Assembly: GCF_023023025.1 (NCBI RefSeq)
Contig: NZ_CP095481.1
Span: 1,736,001-1,800,000 of the forward strand
DNA: 64,000 bases
Direction of reading: 5' to 3'
Source: Amycolatopsis sp. WQ 127309
GTDB lineage: Bacteria; Actinomycetota; Actinomycetes; Mycobacteriales; Pseudonocardiaceae
Shown here in pieces: positions 48,472 to 58,173 of this stretch; position 1 is the stretch's first letter; every line of letters starts with the position of its first letter. The translations under genes and the position numbers were made by a program. The notes beneath the pieces are model-generated. The model did not search any database. It was given only the letters and a program-made list of their open reading frames with translations, and had not been told where the DNA came from.

Positions 48472-49983
48472 TCAGCGGGTCGTCAGGCGCGGGGCGTCGA
48501 CTGCCCAGTACCAGTTGTTGCCCGCCGCGTAGAGGCGCCACGTGAAGCGGGCCGAACGAGCGCCCGAAGGGACCGCCACCGACGTCGTCGTCGGCTGGGA
48601 CAGGACGTCGCCACCCCGGTTCGCGGACGAGGATTCCGGGCCGTACGCCAGGATCGGCTGCTCCGCGCCGCCGTCGAAGGAGACCGTCAACGCGCCGCGC
48701 TGGGTGCCGTCCTGGCGGTAGTGCGAGATGAACCCGACGTCCACTGTGGACTTACCGGCCACCGCAAGCGCCGGTGACACCAGGGAAGAGTCGAAGGTCC
48801 CCGACGAAGACGGCGACCCCTTGTCGTCCCACTCGTCGGGGTCCGCCACCGCGAAGACGCCCCGGGCGCGCACGTTCGCCTCCCGCTCCTGCCCGGGCGC
48901 GGTGCGCGTCCAGAAGTCGTCCGTCGTGAACGCCCAGCCCTGCCACTCCGCGACACCCGCGGGCATGGCCGACGCGTTGCGGACCGTCCAGCCCGACGGC
49001 GCGTCGTGCGTCCAGCCGGGCACCGACGCCGGGACGCCCGTTTCGTCCGCCCGCGGCTTCAAGACCGCCGAGTCGAACGGATCCGCGGGAAGCGAGCCCA
49101 GCGCGTAACCGTCCAGGGAGAGCGGGATTCCCAGGTGCCGCAACGCCGTCGGCGCGATATCGACGATCTTCGGCGCCACCGCGGGCGTTCCGGCCGGCAC
49201 CGCGCCGCCCGCCGCGACCACGAACGTCATGCGCTCCTCGGGGCTGTCGCCACCGTGGCCGCCGGGGCCGGTGTGCCCGTGGTCGGTCGTCAGCATGACC
49301 AGCCAGTCTTCCGACGAATACGAGGGTCGCGCGTTGATCGCCGCCAGCAGCCGGCCGAGGTACGCGTCGTCCGCGCGCAGGGTCGCCGCGTACTCCGGCG
49401 AGTCGGCGCCGTGCGCGTGGCCCGCCTCGTCCGTGTCTCCGAAGTAGACGAACGACGCGTCGGCCTTGTCCTGCTTCAGGTGCTTCTCGGCGTCCGCGGC
49501 GATCTGCGGGTCCGTGTTCTCGTAGCCGGCGCTGTCGCCGTCCAGGACGTACTTGCGGTCCTGACCGGTGCGCAGGATCTTGTCGCCGATCGGCTTCCAG
49601 TCGACGGCGGCGTACGTGTCGAGCGCCGGGTTCGCCGTCTCGGCGCGCGCCAGCCAGCTCGGGTAGGCGGCCAGGTTGTTGCCGGTGAACGCGTTGTCCT
49701 TCACCAGGTGCTTGTCGGGCCAGACGCCGGTGAGGATCGACGACCAGCCGGGCCCGCTGAGCGTCGGCGCCATCCCGCTGCCGTACAGCGAGCTCCGCGC
49801 CGAGTACCCGCGCTGGACCAGCGCGTGCACGTTCGGCGTGTCGGCGGCGAGGAGCTTGTCGAACCGCGTGCCGTCGAGCCCGATCACCAGCACCTTGGGC
49901 GTCTTCGCCGCGCCCTCGGCTACGCCGGTGGTCAGCCCCGCGGCCGCCACCAACGCCGTGACCAGGCAGAACAGTCTCCGCAT
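48472..49983 (-). CDS. secreted alkaline-phosphatase-superfamily phosphodiesterase
   Basis: 503-aa secreted protein, signal peptide MRRLFCLVTALVAAAGLTTG. The type I phosphodiesterase/nucleotide pyrophosphatase fold shows metal motif VLVIGLDGTRFDKL, nucleophile region MAPTLSGPGWSSILTG (Thr/Ser), YFGDTDEAGHAHG and TTDHGHTGPGG for the second metal. The last 140 residues form a beta-rich domain unlike the catalytic part, perhaps for binding. The substrate is unknown. Confidence 0.85.
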   Translation of the reverse strand: MRRLFCLVTALVAAAGLTTGVAEGAAKTPKVLVIGLDGTRFDKLLAADTPNVHALVQRGYSARSSLYGSGMAPTLSGPGWSSILTGVWPDKHLVKDNAFTGNNLAAYPSWLARAETANPALDTYAAVDWKPIGDKILRTGQDRKYVLDGDSAGYENTDPQIAADAEKHLKQDKADASFVYFGDTDEAGHAHGADSPEYAATLRADDAYLGRLLAAINARPSYSSEDWLVMLTTDHGHTGPGGHGGDSPEERMTFVVAAGGAVPAGTPAVAPKIVDIAPTALRHLGIPLSLDGYALGSLPADPFDSAVLKPRADETGVPASVPGWTHDAPSGWTVRNASAMPAGVAEWQGWAFTTDDFWTRTAPGQEREANVRARGVFAVADPDEWDDKGSPSSSGTFDSSLVSPALAVAGKSTVDVGFISHYRQDGTQRGALTVSFDGGAEQPILAYGPESSSANRGGDVLSQPTTTSVAVPSGARSARFTWRLYAAGNNWYWAVDAPRLTTR

Positions 49984-50075
49984 GAACCCTCCAGGAATTG
50001 GTTCGGATGAGTTACCCGGAGGTTAGGGAGTTACGAAGGCGACGAGGTGAACGCGCGGCGAAACCCGGTGAGCCA

Positions 50076-50471
50076 TCAGCGGACCGGCTGCAGCTCCCGG
50101 CCGTCGTAGGACTCGCGGGCCGAGCGGATCCGCCCGAAGTTGGCCTGGGACCAGGCGCTCAGCGCGATCAGGTGCGCGCCGACCTCGGCGCCCATGTCCG
50201 TGAGCGCGTACTCCACCGACGGCGGGGTCGTCGGGTAGACCGTGCGCGTCAGGAAGCCGTCGCGCTCCAGCTGGCGCAGATTCTGGGTCAGCATCTTCTG
50301 GCTGACGCCGTCGACCGCGCGGCGCAGCTCGCCGAAGCGGTGCGGTCCGCGGGCCAGCGCACCGAGGACCAGGGCCGTCCACTTGTTGGCCAGCAGGTCC
50401 AGCACGTCACGACACGGGCAGCTGCGGAGGTAGACGTCCCAGGGTCCGTCCTGGTCGCAGGTGGTTTCCAT
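50076..50471 (-). CDS. HxlR-type transcriptional regulator
   Basis: 131-aa winged-helix regulator with the HxlR signature: CPCRDVLDLLANKWTALVLGAL, FGELRRAVDGVSQKMLTQNLRQLERDGFLTR and YALTDMGAEVG. Cysteines at 5, 18 and 20 could sense oxidants or electrophiles, as in some family members. It is divergent from an NADP-type oxidoreductase gene, the usual partner of such regulators. Confidence 0.92.
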   Translation of the reverse strand: METTCDQDGPWDVYLRSCPCRDVLDLLANKWTALVLGALARGPHRFGELRRAVDGVSQKMLTQNLRQLERDGFLTRTVYPTTPPSVEYALTDMGAEVGAHLIALSAWSQANFGRIRSARESYDGRELQPVR

Positions 50472-50475
50472 CGGG

Positions 50476-50516
50476 TACCTACTTTACGAAGAAGTGCCTT
50501 CTGGCGAAAAGTGCCT
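50476..50516. promoter_or_regulatory. HxlR operator candidates
   Basis: ACCTACTT (50477-50484) and AAGTGCCT (50492-50499) are imperfect inverted halves 7 bp apart, and AAGTGCCT recurs at 50509-50516. They lie in the divergent promoter of the HxlR-type gene and the oxidoreductase gene. Confidence 0.55.
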
Positions 50517-50562
50517 ACCCGCCCGAGTATAGGAGGCGACCCCGGAACGAAGGAGCGAACAG

Positions 50563-51486
50563 ATGCGCATCGTGACCCAGCAGGCACTCGGCGGCCCGGA
50601 GGTGCTGACCGTCACCGAAGCACCGCGGCCGGTCCCCGGGCCCACGGAGGTCCTGGTGCGCGTGCACGCCGCCGGGGTCAACCCGGTCGACTGGAAGGTG
50701 CGCGCCGGCGGCGGGTTCCTCGGCGAGCCGCCGTTCACCGTCGGCTGGGACGTCGCCGGCGTCGTCGAGGAGATCGGCTTCGGCGCCACCGGCGTCCGGC
50801 AGGGCGACGAAGTCCTCGGCATGCCCTGGTTCCCGCGCCCGGCCGGCGCCTACGCGGAGTACGTCACCGCGCCCTCGCGCCACTTCGTGCGCAAGCCCGC
50901 CGGACTCTCGTTCGCCGAGGCCGCCGCGCTGCCGCTGGCCGGGCTGACCGCCTGGCAGGGCCTGGTCGACGTCGCGAACGTCCACAGCGGACAGCGGGTG
51001 TTCGTCGACGCCGCCGCGGGCGGGGTCGGGCACCTCGCCGTCCAGATCGCCAAGGCGCGCGGCGCGCACGTGCTCGGCACGGCCAGCGCGGGCAAGCACG
51101 ACCTGCTGCGCGAACTCGGCGTCGACGAGCCGATCGACTACCACGACGAAGCCGCGACCGCGTCCGATGTGGACGTCTACTTCGGACTCGTCGGCGAGGA
51201 GAGCGACCTGCGCTGGCTGCCGGCGATCAAGGAGGGCGGACTGCTGATCGGCGTGCCCAGCGGCGTCGGCGACCGCGTCGAAAAGGCTGCTGCCGAACGG
51301 AAAGTGCGGACGGCACGGATCCTCGTGGAACCGGACCGCGGCGGGCTGACCGGCCTCGTCGAGCTGATCGAGGCCGGTCAGCTGAAGGTCCGCGTGGAGC
51401 AGACCTTCCCGCTGGAAGACGCGGCGAAGGCGCACGAGCTGGGTGAGTCCGGCCGGGTGTCCGGCAAGCTCGTGCTGACCGTCTAA
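50563..51486 (+). CDS. NADP-dependent quinone oxidoreductase-type MDR protein
   Basis: 307-aa zinc-free medium-chain dehydrogenase/reductase. VLVRVHAAGVNPVDWKVRAG and GWDVAGVVEEIG belong to the GroES-like domain; the nucleotide-binding loop is AAAGGVGHLAVQIAKARGA. Zinc-ligand cysteines of alcohol dehydrogenases are absent, as in quinone oxidoreductases. Likely induced by electrophiles through the divergent HxlR protein. It converges on the PI-PLC-like gene with overlapping stop codons. Confidence 0.88.
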   Translation: MRIVTQQALGGPEVLTVTEAPRPVPGPTEVLVRVHAAGVNPVDWKVRAGGGFLGEPPFTVGWDVAGVVEEIGFGATGVRQGDEVLGMPWFPRPAGAYAEYVTAPSRHFVRKPAGLSFAEAAALPLAGLTAWQGLVDVANVHSGQRVFVDAAAGGVGHLAVQIAKARGAHVLGTASAGKHDLLRELGVDEPIDYHDEAATASDVDVYFGLVGEESDLRWLPAIKEGGLLIGVPSGVGDRVEKAAAERKVRTARILVEPDRGGLTGLVELIEAGQLKVRVEQTFPLEDAAKAHELGESGRVSGKLVLTV

Positions 51487-52493
51487 CCCCTGGCGAGCAC
51501 CTGGGGCAGCACCGTCGTGAGCCCGGTCCAGTCCGACGTGATCACCGACGCGTGCTGCTTCGCCAGGTCGGCGACGCGCTGGTTGGCCTGCTCGACCGTC
51601 GGGTTGTGGGCGTCGATGGCCGGCGCGACGTTCTGGCCGTCGGTCATCACGACGTAGTAGTGGTTGGTGTCGTACCACCCCGGCCCGGTCTGGGTGACCC
51701 ACGCGTTCGCGTCGCCGTCGAAGACCACGAACCACGGCTTGAGGTCGGCGGTGTACTTGTCCCGCGGGTCACCGCCGGCCGCGCCGTGCACGGTCGGGAA
51801 GATATAGGCGTCGCCGATCCGGCCGGCGTTCTTGAGCCCGAGCAGGTAGCGGCCGTACTCGACGTCGGTCTTCAGCGTGTCGGTCGGGTTCTGCTCCTCC
51901 ACCGTGCCCGGGATGATCTCGGTGATCACCCGGCCCCGCAGCGCGTCCACGGACGGCCAGTTGTCCGCCTTGGCCGCGTCGTCGAGCGTGCCGTAACCGC
52001 CGAGCAGCTCACCCGGGCGGAAGGCGACGCTGCCGAGGTGCGCGCGGAACGTGGCGTCCAGCTCGTCCGGGCCCATGCCGGTGTTGTCCGAGAAGCCGGT
52101 CTTCATCTCGAGCTTGAGCGTGAGCGGCGTGTGCCCCGGGTGGGCCGCGAGCCAGATCCGGATGTCGTCGAGGCAGTACTCCAGGTTCTTGTTCTTCCCG
52201 CCGGTGTACAGCTGCGCCGCCGACGCCGCCGCGACGCAGTTGTTGCTGTTCCCCAACGGGTTCGAGTGGCTGACCTTCCACTCGTGGGTGAAGAAGTCGG
52301 GCCAGACGTCGAGCTCGATCAGCGACGAGCCGGCGTCGAGCGCCCTGGCCAGGTAGTCGTAGGCCGCCGGGTCGTACGTGTTGTGCACGCCGACCGTCGT
52401 GACGTGGGAGAGCTTCGGGCCGTCCGCGTTGGCGGCGGTCGCCCCGGAGAACGTGAGAGCGGCCGTGAGGAGTACCACCGAGAAGAGCTTCAT
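51483..52493 (-). CDS. secreted PI-PLC-like phosphodiesterase (Ca2+-dependent type)
   Basis: 336-aa secreted protein with signal peptide MKLFSVVLLTAALTFSGATA and a good GAAGGAG site. TIM-barrel phosphodiesterase features: first catalytic His in VGVHNTYD, metal ligands in IELDVW, and a second region with LTLKLEMKTG. It fits the Ca2+-dependent phosphoinositide-specific phospholipase C family of Streptomyces. It is divergent from the second thiD, with which it shares an inverted GATTGGTAAC motif. Confidence 0.82.
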   Translation of the reverse strand: MKLFSVVLLTAALTFSGATAANADGPKLSHVTTVGVHNTYDPAAYDYLARALDAGSSLIELDVWPDFFTHEWKVSHSNPLGNSNNCVAAASAAQLYTGGKNKNLEYCLDDIRIWLAAHPGHTPLTLKLEMKTGFSDNTGMGPDELDATFRAHLGSVAFRPGELLGGYGTLDDAAKADNWPSVDALRGRVITEIIPGTVEEQNPTDTLKTDVEYGRYLLGLKNAGRIGDAYIFPTVHGAAGGDPRDKYTADLKPWFVVFDGDANAWVTQTGPGWYDTNHYYVVMTDGQNVAPAIDAHNPTVEQANQRVADLAKQHASVITSDWTGLTTVLPQVLARG

Positions 52494-52523
52494 CCAGGCT
52501 CCTTCGCCCATACAGTGCCGACG

Positions 52524-52615
52524 GTTACCAATCCGACAGCAGCCACGGCGGAAACCGGCGCCTCGTGCAGACCGGCTGCGGACCGTATCCGCCTACTTCC
52601 TGCCAGATTGGTAAC
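52524..52615. promoter_or_regulatory. facing GATTGGTAAC motifs in the plc/thiD2 divergent region
   Basis: GTTACCAATC (52524-52533, i.e. GATTGGTAAC on the minus strand) and GATTGGTAAC (52606-52615) form a perfect inverted pair 72 bp apart, one for each gene. On the minus strand it is followed after 11 nt by TATGGG, a -10-like box. Related motifs occur before thiO and thiE. Confidence 0.5.
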
Positions 52616-52676
52616 TGGTGAGTAGCCCACACAATGTGCCACCGTGGTGGCCTGTTGATGAAGCAAAAGCGGCCGA

Positions 52677-52690
52677 TTGGCCTAGACCAG
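52677..52690. promoter_or_regulatory. dre-like DasR site before the second thiD
   Basis: TTGGCCTAGACCAG differs by one base from the palindromic dre core TGGTCTAGACCA. It ends 14 bp before the ATG at 52705, where binding would block transcription or initiation. Confidence 0.4.
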
Positions 52691-52704
52691 AAGTCGGGAA
52701 GAGA

Positions 52705-53532
52705 ATGACCACGAGCCCGCCCACCGCGTTGACCATCGCCGGTTCGGACTCCGGCGGCGCCGCCGGTCTGCAAGCGGATCTGCGCACGTTCCTGACCTGC
52801 GGCGTCCACGGCCTGGTCGCGGTCACCGCCGTCACGGTGCAGAACACCCTGGGCGTGCACGACCGCGCCGACCTGCCGCCGCACATCGTGGCCGGGCAGA
52901 TCGAGGCCGTCGCGGCGGACATGGGCGTCGGCGCGGCCAAGACGGGCATGCTGGCGTCCGCGGAGATCATCGACGCCGTCGCGGCGGCGTGCGACAAGGC
53001 GGAGATCGGCCGCGACGAGAAGATCCCGTTCGTCGTCGACCCGGTCGCGGCCTCGATGCACGGCCACCCGCTGTTCGACGACGCCGGCCTGCGCGCCCTG
53101 CGCGACGAGCTCCTGCCGCGCGCGACGGTGCTCACCCCGAACCTCGACGAGGTCCGGCTGCTGACCGGGATGACGGTGAAGGACCGCGAGGGCATGCACA
53201 CCGCGGCGGTGGTGCTGCACCGGATGGGCCCGCGCTACGTCCTGGTCAAGAGCGGCCACCTGCAGGCGGACCCGGAGTGCGTCGACCTGCTCTTCGACGG
53301 CTCGACGTTCGTGGAGCTGCCGGGCGAGCGCTACCCGACCCAGCACACGCACGGCGCGGGCGACACGATGGCGTCGGCGCTGACGGCGGGCCTGGCGAAG
53401 GGCATGCCGGTGGTGGAAGCGGCCCGCTACGGCAAGTGGTTCGTCTCCCAGGCGGTCGAGCACGCCTACCCGATGGGCGCCAAGGTCGGCCCGGTCTCGG
53501 CCTTCTGGCGGCTGGCACCCGAAGAGCGCTGA
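52705..53532 (+). CDS. thiD: second ThiD-type HMP kinase
   Basis: 275-aa paralogue of the ThiD at 47627-48427, with the same motifs ([84 protein letters not shown]). The ATG at 52705 follows GGGAAG. No TPP riboswitch precedes it; instead it has a GGTAAC motif and a dre-like box, so it may be controlled differently and serve salvage of HMP. The last 38 bp of the gene are duplicated 261 bp downstream. Confidence 0.9.
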   Translation: MTTSPPTALTIAGSDSGGAAGLQADLRTFLTCGVHGLVAVTAVTVQNTLGVHDRADLPPHIVAGQIEAVAADMGVGAAKTGMLASAEIIDAVAAACDKAEIGRDEKIPFVVDPVAASMHGHPLFDDAGLRALRDELLPRATVLTPNLDEVRLLTGMTVKDREGMHTAAVVLHRMGPRYVLVKSGHLQADPECVDLLFDGSTFVELPGERYPTQHTHGAGDTMASALTAGLAKGMPVVEAARYGKWFVSQAVEHAYPMGAKVGPVSAFWRLAPEER

Positions 53533-53533
53533 G
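53496..53533. repeat. 38-bp direct repeat, copy 1 (end of second thiD)
   Basis: It covers the last 12 codons of the gene plus one base. An exact second copy lies at 53757-53794. Confidence 0.9.
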
Positions 53534-53852
53534 CACCGGCACGACTTGCGCCCGAAGACCCGCTGGTCGCCGCCATTCGCGCACGAAACCCTCCGCTGGG
53601 GCGACCGAATCAGGCTGTCCGGCAGCCGGCCCCCGAAGATCGCGGGTCACCCCGCCGCGGCCGCACCCTTCCTGCGGCCCGTGCCCGGGACCCGGGCAAA
53701 CCGGTCGCCGGCGCCCGCGCGACACGGCACCGCGCGGGCGCCCGAACCACACCAGCCTCGGCCTTCTGGCGGCTGGCACCCGAAGAGCGCTGAGTACCCG
53801 TCCGGTTACCCTTTCCTCGTTTACTGATCCTTGACCACAACGGGGGACGGCC
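53533..53852. other. gene-free stretch after the second thiD
   Basis: No gene is seen. It contains copy 2 of the 38-bp repeat and a G+C-rich segment with short inverted repeats (CGCGCGACACGGCACCGCGCG near 53715). The ion channel ribosome site (GGGGGA) is at its right end. Confidence 0.5.
53757..53794. repeat. 38-bp direct repeat, copy 2
   Basis: Identical to 53496-53533 but outside any gene; flanking bases differ at once on both sides. Confidence 0.9.
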
Positions 53853-54656
53853 TTGACCGGGCGCGAACGGGTCGCGAGGTTCCTCGAGGACCGCCGCTTC
53901 CAGAACTTCATCATCGCGGTGATCGTGTTCAACGCGGTCACCCTCGGCATGGAGACGTCGACGTCGCTGATCGACGGCTACGGCGGCCTCCTGCACACCC
54001 TCGACCACATCGCGCTCGGCATCTTCGTCGCCGAGCTGCTGGCGAAGTTCTACGCCTACCGCGGCGCGTTCTTCCGGGACAACTGGAACGTCTTCGACCT
54101 GCTGGTCGTCGGCATCGCCGTGATCCCGGCGACCGGGCCGTTCGCGGTGCTGCGGTCGCTGCGCGTGCTCCGGGTGCTGCGGCTGATCTCCGTCGTGCCG
54201 TCGATGCGGAAGGTCGTCTCCGGGCTGCTCGCGGCGATCCCCGGGATGGCGTCGATCGCCGCGCTGCTCGGGCTGATCATCTTCGTCGCGGGGGTGATGG
54301 CGACCAAGCTGTTCGGCGTGATCTCGCCGGAGAACTTCGGCGACCTCGGGACGTCGTTGTTCACGTTGTTCCAGGTGATGACCGGTGAGGCGTGGCCGGA
54401 CATCGCGAAGGAGATCATGCAGCAGGCGCCGATGGCCTGGATCTTCTTCGTCGTCTACATCCTGGTGTCCAGCTTCGCGGTGCTGAACCTCTTCATCGCC
54501 GTCGTGGTCAGCGGCATGGAGGACGAGCTGCGCCAGGACATCCGCGAAGAAGAGGCGAAGCAGGCCGCGACGCAGGCCGAAGCGAACCGCGAGATCCTCG
54601 AAGAGCTCCGCGCCCTGCGCGCGGAGCTGGCCGAGCTGCGGCAGAACGCCGCTTAG
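53853..54656 (+). CDS. bacterial voltage-gated cation channel (BacNaV-like)
   Basis: 267-aa six-helix ion transport protein. S4 carries regularly spaced arginines (RSLRVLRVLRLI, about 109-120). The pore loop has LFTLFQVMTGEAWPDI, with Glu at the place of the sodium-channel filter glutamate but TGEAW instead of the usual LESW. S6 (FAVLNLFIAVVVSGM) leads to a C-terminal coiled coil (about 225-265) expected to tetramerise. TTG start at 53853. Selectivity cannot be read from the altered filter. Confidence 0.87.
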   Translation: MTGRERVARFLEDRRFQNFIIAVIVFNAVTLGMETSTSLIDGYGGLLHTLDHIALGIFVAELLAKFYAYRGAFFRDNWNVFDLLVVGIAVIPATGPFAVLRSLRVLRVLRLISVVPSMRKVVSGLLAAIPGMASIAALLGLIIFVAGVMATKLFGVISPENFGDLGTSLFTLFQVMTGEAWPDIAKEIMQQAPMAWIFFVVYILVSSFAVLNLFIAVVVSGMEDELRQDIREEEAKQAATQAEANREILEELRALRAELAELRQNAA

Positions 54657-55084
54657 CGGTCTTCGTCGGCGATCAGCGCTTCGAGCGCCGGGAGTGCCGT
54701 GGTCAGCGCCTCGCGGTGCTCCGGCGACAGCTTGTCGAGCCGCCGGTTCAGCTCCTGGACGCGCGTCGACCGGACGCCGGACACGAGCCGCTCGCCCTCT
54801 TCGGTGGCCTTCGCCAGCCACGCCCGCCGGTCGACCGGGTCGGACTCGCGGCTGACGTACCCGGCCTCGACCAGGGACGCGATGATCCGCGACATGGTCG
54901 CCGCCGCGACGCCCTCCTTGGCCGCGAGGTCGCCGAGGCGCAGCTGGCCGGCGTGGACCAGCGTCGCGAGCGCGGAGATCGCGCCGTGGCCGGGGCCCGG
55001 CACACCGGCCTGGCGCAGTGACCGGGACAGCCTTCCCACGGCGAGGTACAACCTGCCCGAGGTGTCCTGAACCGATGTGGTCAC
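54653..55084 (-). CDS. MarR-type transcriptional regulator
   Basis: 143-aa winged-helix regulator, GTG start. The DNA-binding part is LRLGDLAAKEGVAAATMSRIIASLVEAGYVSRE and the wing SDPVDRRAWLAKATEEGERLV (DRR motif). Helical ends form the dimer. It converges on the channel gene with overlapping stops. It has no obvious partner gene downstream, so the target is unknown. Confidence 0.9.
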   Translation of the reverse strand: MTTSVQDTSGRLYLAVGRLSRSLRQAGVPGPGHGAISALATLVHAGQLRLGDLAAKEGVAAATMSRIIASLVEAGYVSRESDPVDRRAWLAKATEEGERLVSGVRSTRVQELNRRLDKLSPEHREALTTALPALEALIADEDR

Positions 55085-55182
55085 GGCTGGCTCCTTCTGC
55101 CCTCACCCGTGCGCGGGTGCGCCGGAAAGTTCCGTCTACCTTACGGGTTGGCGGTGCAGGTTCGGTGTTAAGGCGCTCCGGT

Positions 55183-56142
<960 letters not shown>

Positions 56143-56143
<1 letters not shown>

Positions 56144-57219
56144 CACACGTGCTCCTTCTGGTGCAGGCGGGCGGGTGAAGCCGCTTCGACGCCTTCGGGC
56201 GGCTTCTCACCTTCGAGCCAGGCGACCACGGCGGCCGCGGTCACGGGGGCCAGCAGCAGGCCGTTGCGGTGGTGCCCGGTCGCGGCGTAGACGCCGTCGT
56301 CCAGGACGCCGAGGTACGGCAGCGCGTCACGGCTGCCGGCGCGCAGGCCCGCGGCCGTCTCGACCAGCTCGTACTCGGTGATCGCCGGGAAGACGCGCTC
56401 GGCGCCCTCGATCAGCTCGCGGACGCCGCGCGCGGTGACGGCCTGGTCGAAGCCCGCTTCGTACTGCGTCGCGCCGAGGACGAGCTCCTGGTCGCCGCGC
56501 GGGACGAGGTAGATCGGCCGGCCTTCGACCACGGCGCGGACGGTCCGCGTCGGCGGCGGCAGGCAGCCACGGCGCGGTTTGAGGCGGAGGATCTCGCCCT
56601 TGAGCGGGCGGACGGCGTCGGCCAGTTTCGGGTGCAGCCGCCCGGTCCAGGCGCCGGCGGCGAGCACGACGGCGTCGGCGTCCGGGATCGTTTCGACGCG
56701 TTCGCGGACGAACCGGACTTGGTGGTTGACGCAGGCCGCGTACAGCGCGTTGAGCAGTTTCCGGTTGTCCACGGCCAGGTCGCCGGGCACGTGGAGTCCA
56801 CTTCGGACGGATCCGACGCCGGGTTCGAGCCGCTTGGCCGCGCGCCCGGTGAGGCGTTCGGCCGCGCGGCCGAGGGACTGCAGGTGGCCGGCGAGGATGT
56901 CGAGGTACCCGGCGTCGGCGCTGTCGAAGGCGACGACCAGCGTCCCGTGCTCGGCCAAGCCGGGATCGACGCCCTCTTGCTTGAGGTCGGCCGCGAAGCC
57001 GGGCCAGCGGCGGAGGGACTCTTCGCCGAGGGCGAGGACGTCTTCCTCGCCCGGCCAGGCCTCGGTGACCGGGGCGAGCATGCCGCCGGCCAGCCAGGAC
57101 GCGCCACCGCGCACGGGTTCGGGGTCGTGGACGGTGACCGCGTGACCGTTCGCGGCCGCGCGCCACGCCGCGGACAGGCCGATCACGCCGGCACCGACCA
57201 CGGCCACGGTGTTCGTCAT
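56143..57219 (-). CDS. thiO: glycine oxidase ThiO
   Basis: 358-aa FAD amine oxidase supplying dehydroglycine for the thiazole ring. The FAD fold is VAVVGAGVIGLSAAWRAAANGH, followed by GGASWLAGGMLAP and the C-terminal GHHRNGLLLAPVTA. First gene of thiO-thiS-thiG, preceded by a TPP riboswitch that ends close to the start codon. Confidence 0.94.
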
Positions 57220-57226
57220 GGGATCA

Positions 57227-57310
57227 CGCTCCCTGCGCCGGCATGACCCGGATCAGGTTCCACGGTCGGAGCGGCAGCTCCCTCTCAGCCCGTGCCTCGG
57301 GCTCCCGTGC
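57227..57310 (-). ncRNA. TPP riboswitch (THI element) of thiO-thiS-thiG
   Basis: Read on the minus strand it shows GGGAGCCCGAGG, GGGCTGAGAGGGAG, CCGACCGTGGAACCTGATC and GGGTCATGCCGGCGCAGGGAG, the standard aptamer order with a short P3 arm. It ends 7 nt before thiO. Terminal GGGAG may serve as the regulated ribosome site. Confidence 0.94.
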
Positions 57311-57320
57311 GGACTCCGTC

Positions 57321-57350
57321 ACCCTACTGTGCCGTTCGTTACCAGTCCAA
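57321..57350 (-). promoter_or_regulatory. promoter of thiO-thiS-thiG
   Basis: Minus-strand -35 TTGGAC (57345-57350), 18-nt spacer, -10 TAGGGT (57321-57326). Predicted start lies just before the riboswitch. The spacer begins with the TGGTAAC motif also seen at plc and, shifted, thiE. Confidence 0.65.
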
Positions 57351-57412
57351 CCACAGTCACGGCCGGATGGCTTTCGTGGCAACGGCACGTACCGCTCGAG
57401 GCCGGCCTGCTT

Positions 57413-57443
57413 TTGGCCGGACCGGTAACCGGCCAGGTACGGT
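57413..57443 (+). promoter_or_regulatory. promoter of thiE, leaderless
   Basis: -35-like TTGGCC (57413-57418) and -10 TACGGT (57438-57443) precede the ATG at 57451 by 7 nt, so the mRNA is probably leaderless. GGACCGGTAAC (57419-57429) lies between the boxes. No riboswitch is present on this side. Confidence 0.5.
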
Positions 57444-57450
57444 CGCCGCT

Positions 57451-58110
57451 ATGCCCGCCCTCTCCGGTGACAAGATCCGCGCCCGCCTCGACACCGCGCG
57501 CCTGTACCTGTGCACGGACGCCCGGACGACCCGCGGCGACCTCGCCGCGTTCGCCGACGCGGCCCTGTCCGGCGGCGTCGACATCATCCAGCTCCGGGAC
57601 AAGACCGGCGCCTTGGAAGCCGCGGGCGAGATCGCGGCGCTGGAGGTGCTGGCGGAGGCGTGCGAGCGCCACGGAGCGCTGCTCTCGGTGAACGACCGGG
57701 CGGACGTGGCCCTGGCGGTCGGCGCGGACGTCCTCCACCTGGGCCAGGACGACATCCCGGTCCCCCTGGCCCGCCGCATCGTGGGCGACGACGTGGTGAT
57801 CGGCCGCTCGACACACTCTCTTGACCAGGCTGCGGCCGCTGCTTCCGAGCCGGGTGTGGACTACTTCTGCACAGGCCCCTGCTGGCCGACGCCGACCAAG
57901 CCGGGCCGCTCGGCACCGGGCCTGGACCTGGTCCGTTCCACGGCCGCCGCCGCGGTGTCCCGGCCGTGGTTCGCCATCGGCGGCATCGACGTCCCGAGGT
58001 TGCCGGAGGTCCTGGCGGCGGGAGCGTCGCGGATCGTGGTGGTCCGGGCGATCACGGAGGCGGAGGACCCGGCTGCGGCAGCCCGCGAACTGCGCTCCCA
58101 CCTGCTCTGA
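57451..58110 (+). CDS. thiE: thiamine-phosphate synthase ThiE
   Basis: 219-aa TIM-barrel enzyme joining HMP-PP and thiazole phosphate. Motifs: [64 protein letters not shown] and FAIGGID. The ATG at 57451 lacks a ribosome site but is 7 nt after a -10 box. It is divergent from thiO. Confidence 0.95.
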   Translation: MPALSGDKIRARLDTARLYLCTDARTTRGDLAAFADAALSGGVDIIQLRDKTGALEAAGEIAALEVLAEACERHGALLSVNDRADVALAVGADVLHLGQDDIPVPLARRIVGDDVVIGRSTHSLDQAAAAASEPGVDYFCTGPCWPTPTKPGRSAPGLDLVRSTAAAAVSRPWFAIGGIDVPRLPEVLAAGASRIVVVRAITEAEDPAAAARELRSHLL

Positions 58111-58115
58111 CCCTG

Positions 58116-58173
58116 AAGTCCGTGAAGGACTCCTTACCGGCTCTTATGGCCGGTAAGGAGTCCTTCACGGCTT
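58116..58173. terminator. CCGTGAAGGACTCC hairpin (covariant copy)
   Basis: Arms 58116-58141 and 58149-58173 pair with one bulge. Compared with the copy at 42476, GGCCTCC/GGAGGCC has changed to GGACTCC/GGAGTCC in both arms, keeping pairing. It lies between thiE and the convergent membrane protein gene. Confidence 0.8.

Noticed and set aside
52510..52704. TPP riboswitch before the second thiD
   Set aside because: No CTGAGAG segment or terminal ACCTGA-type segment is present.
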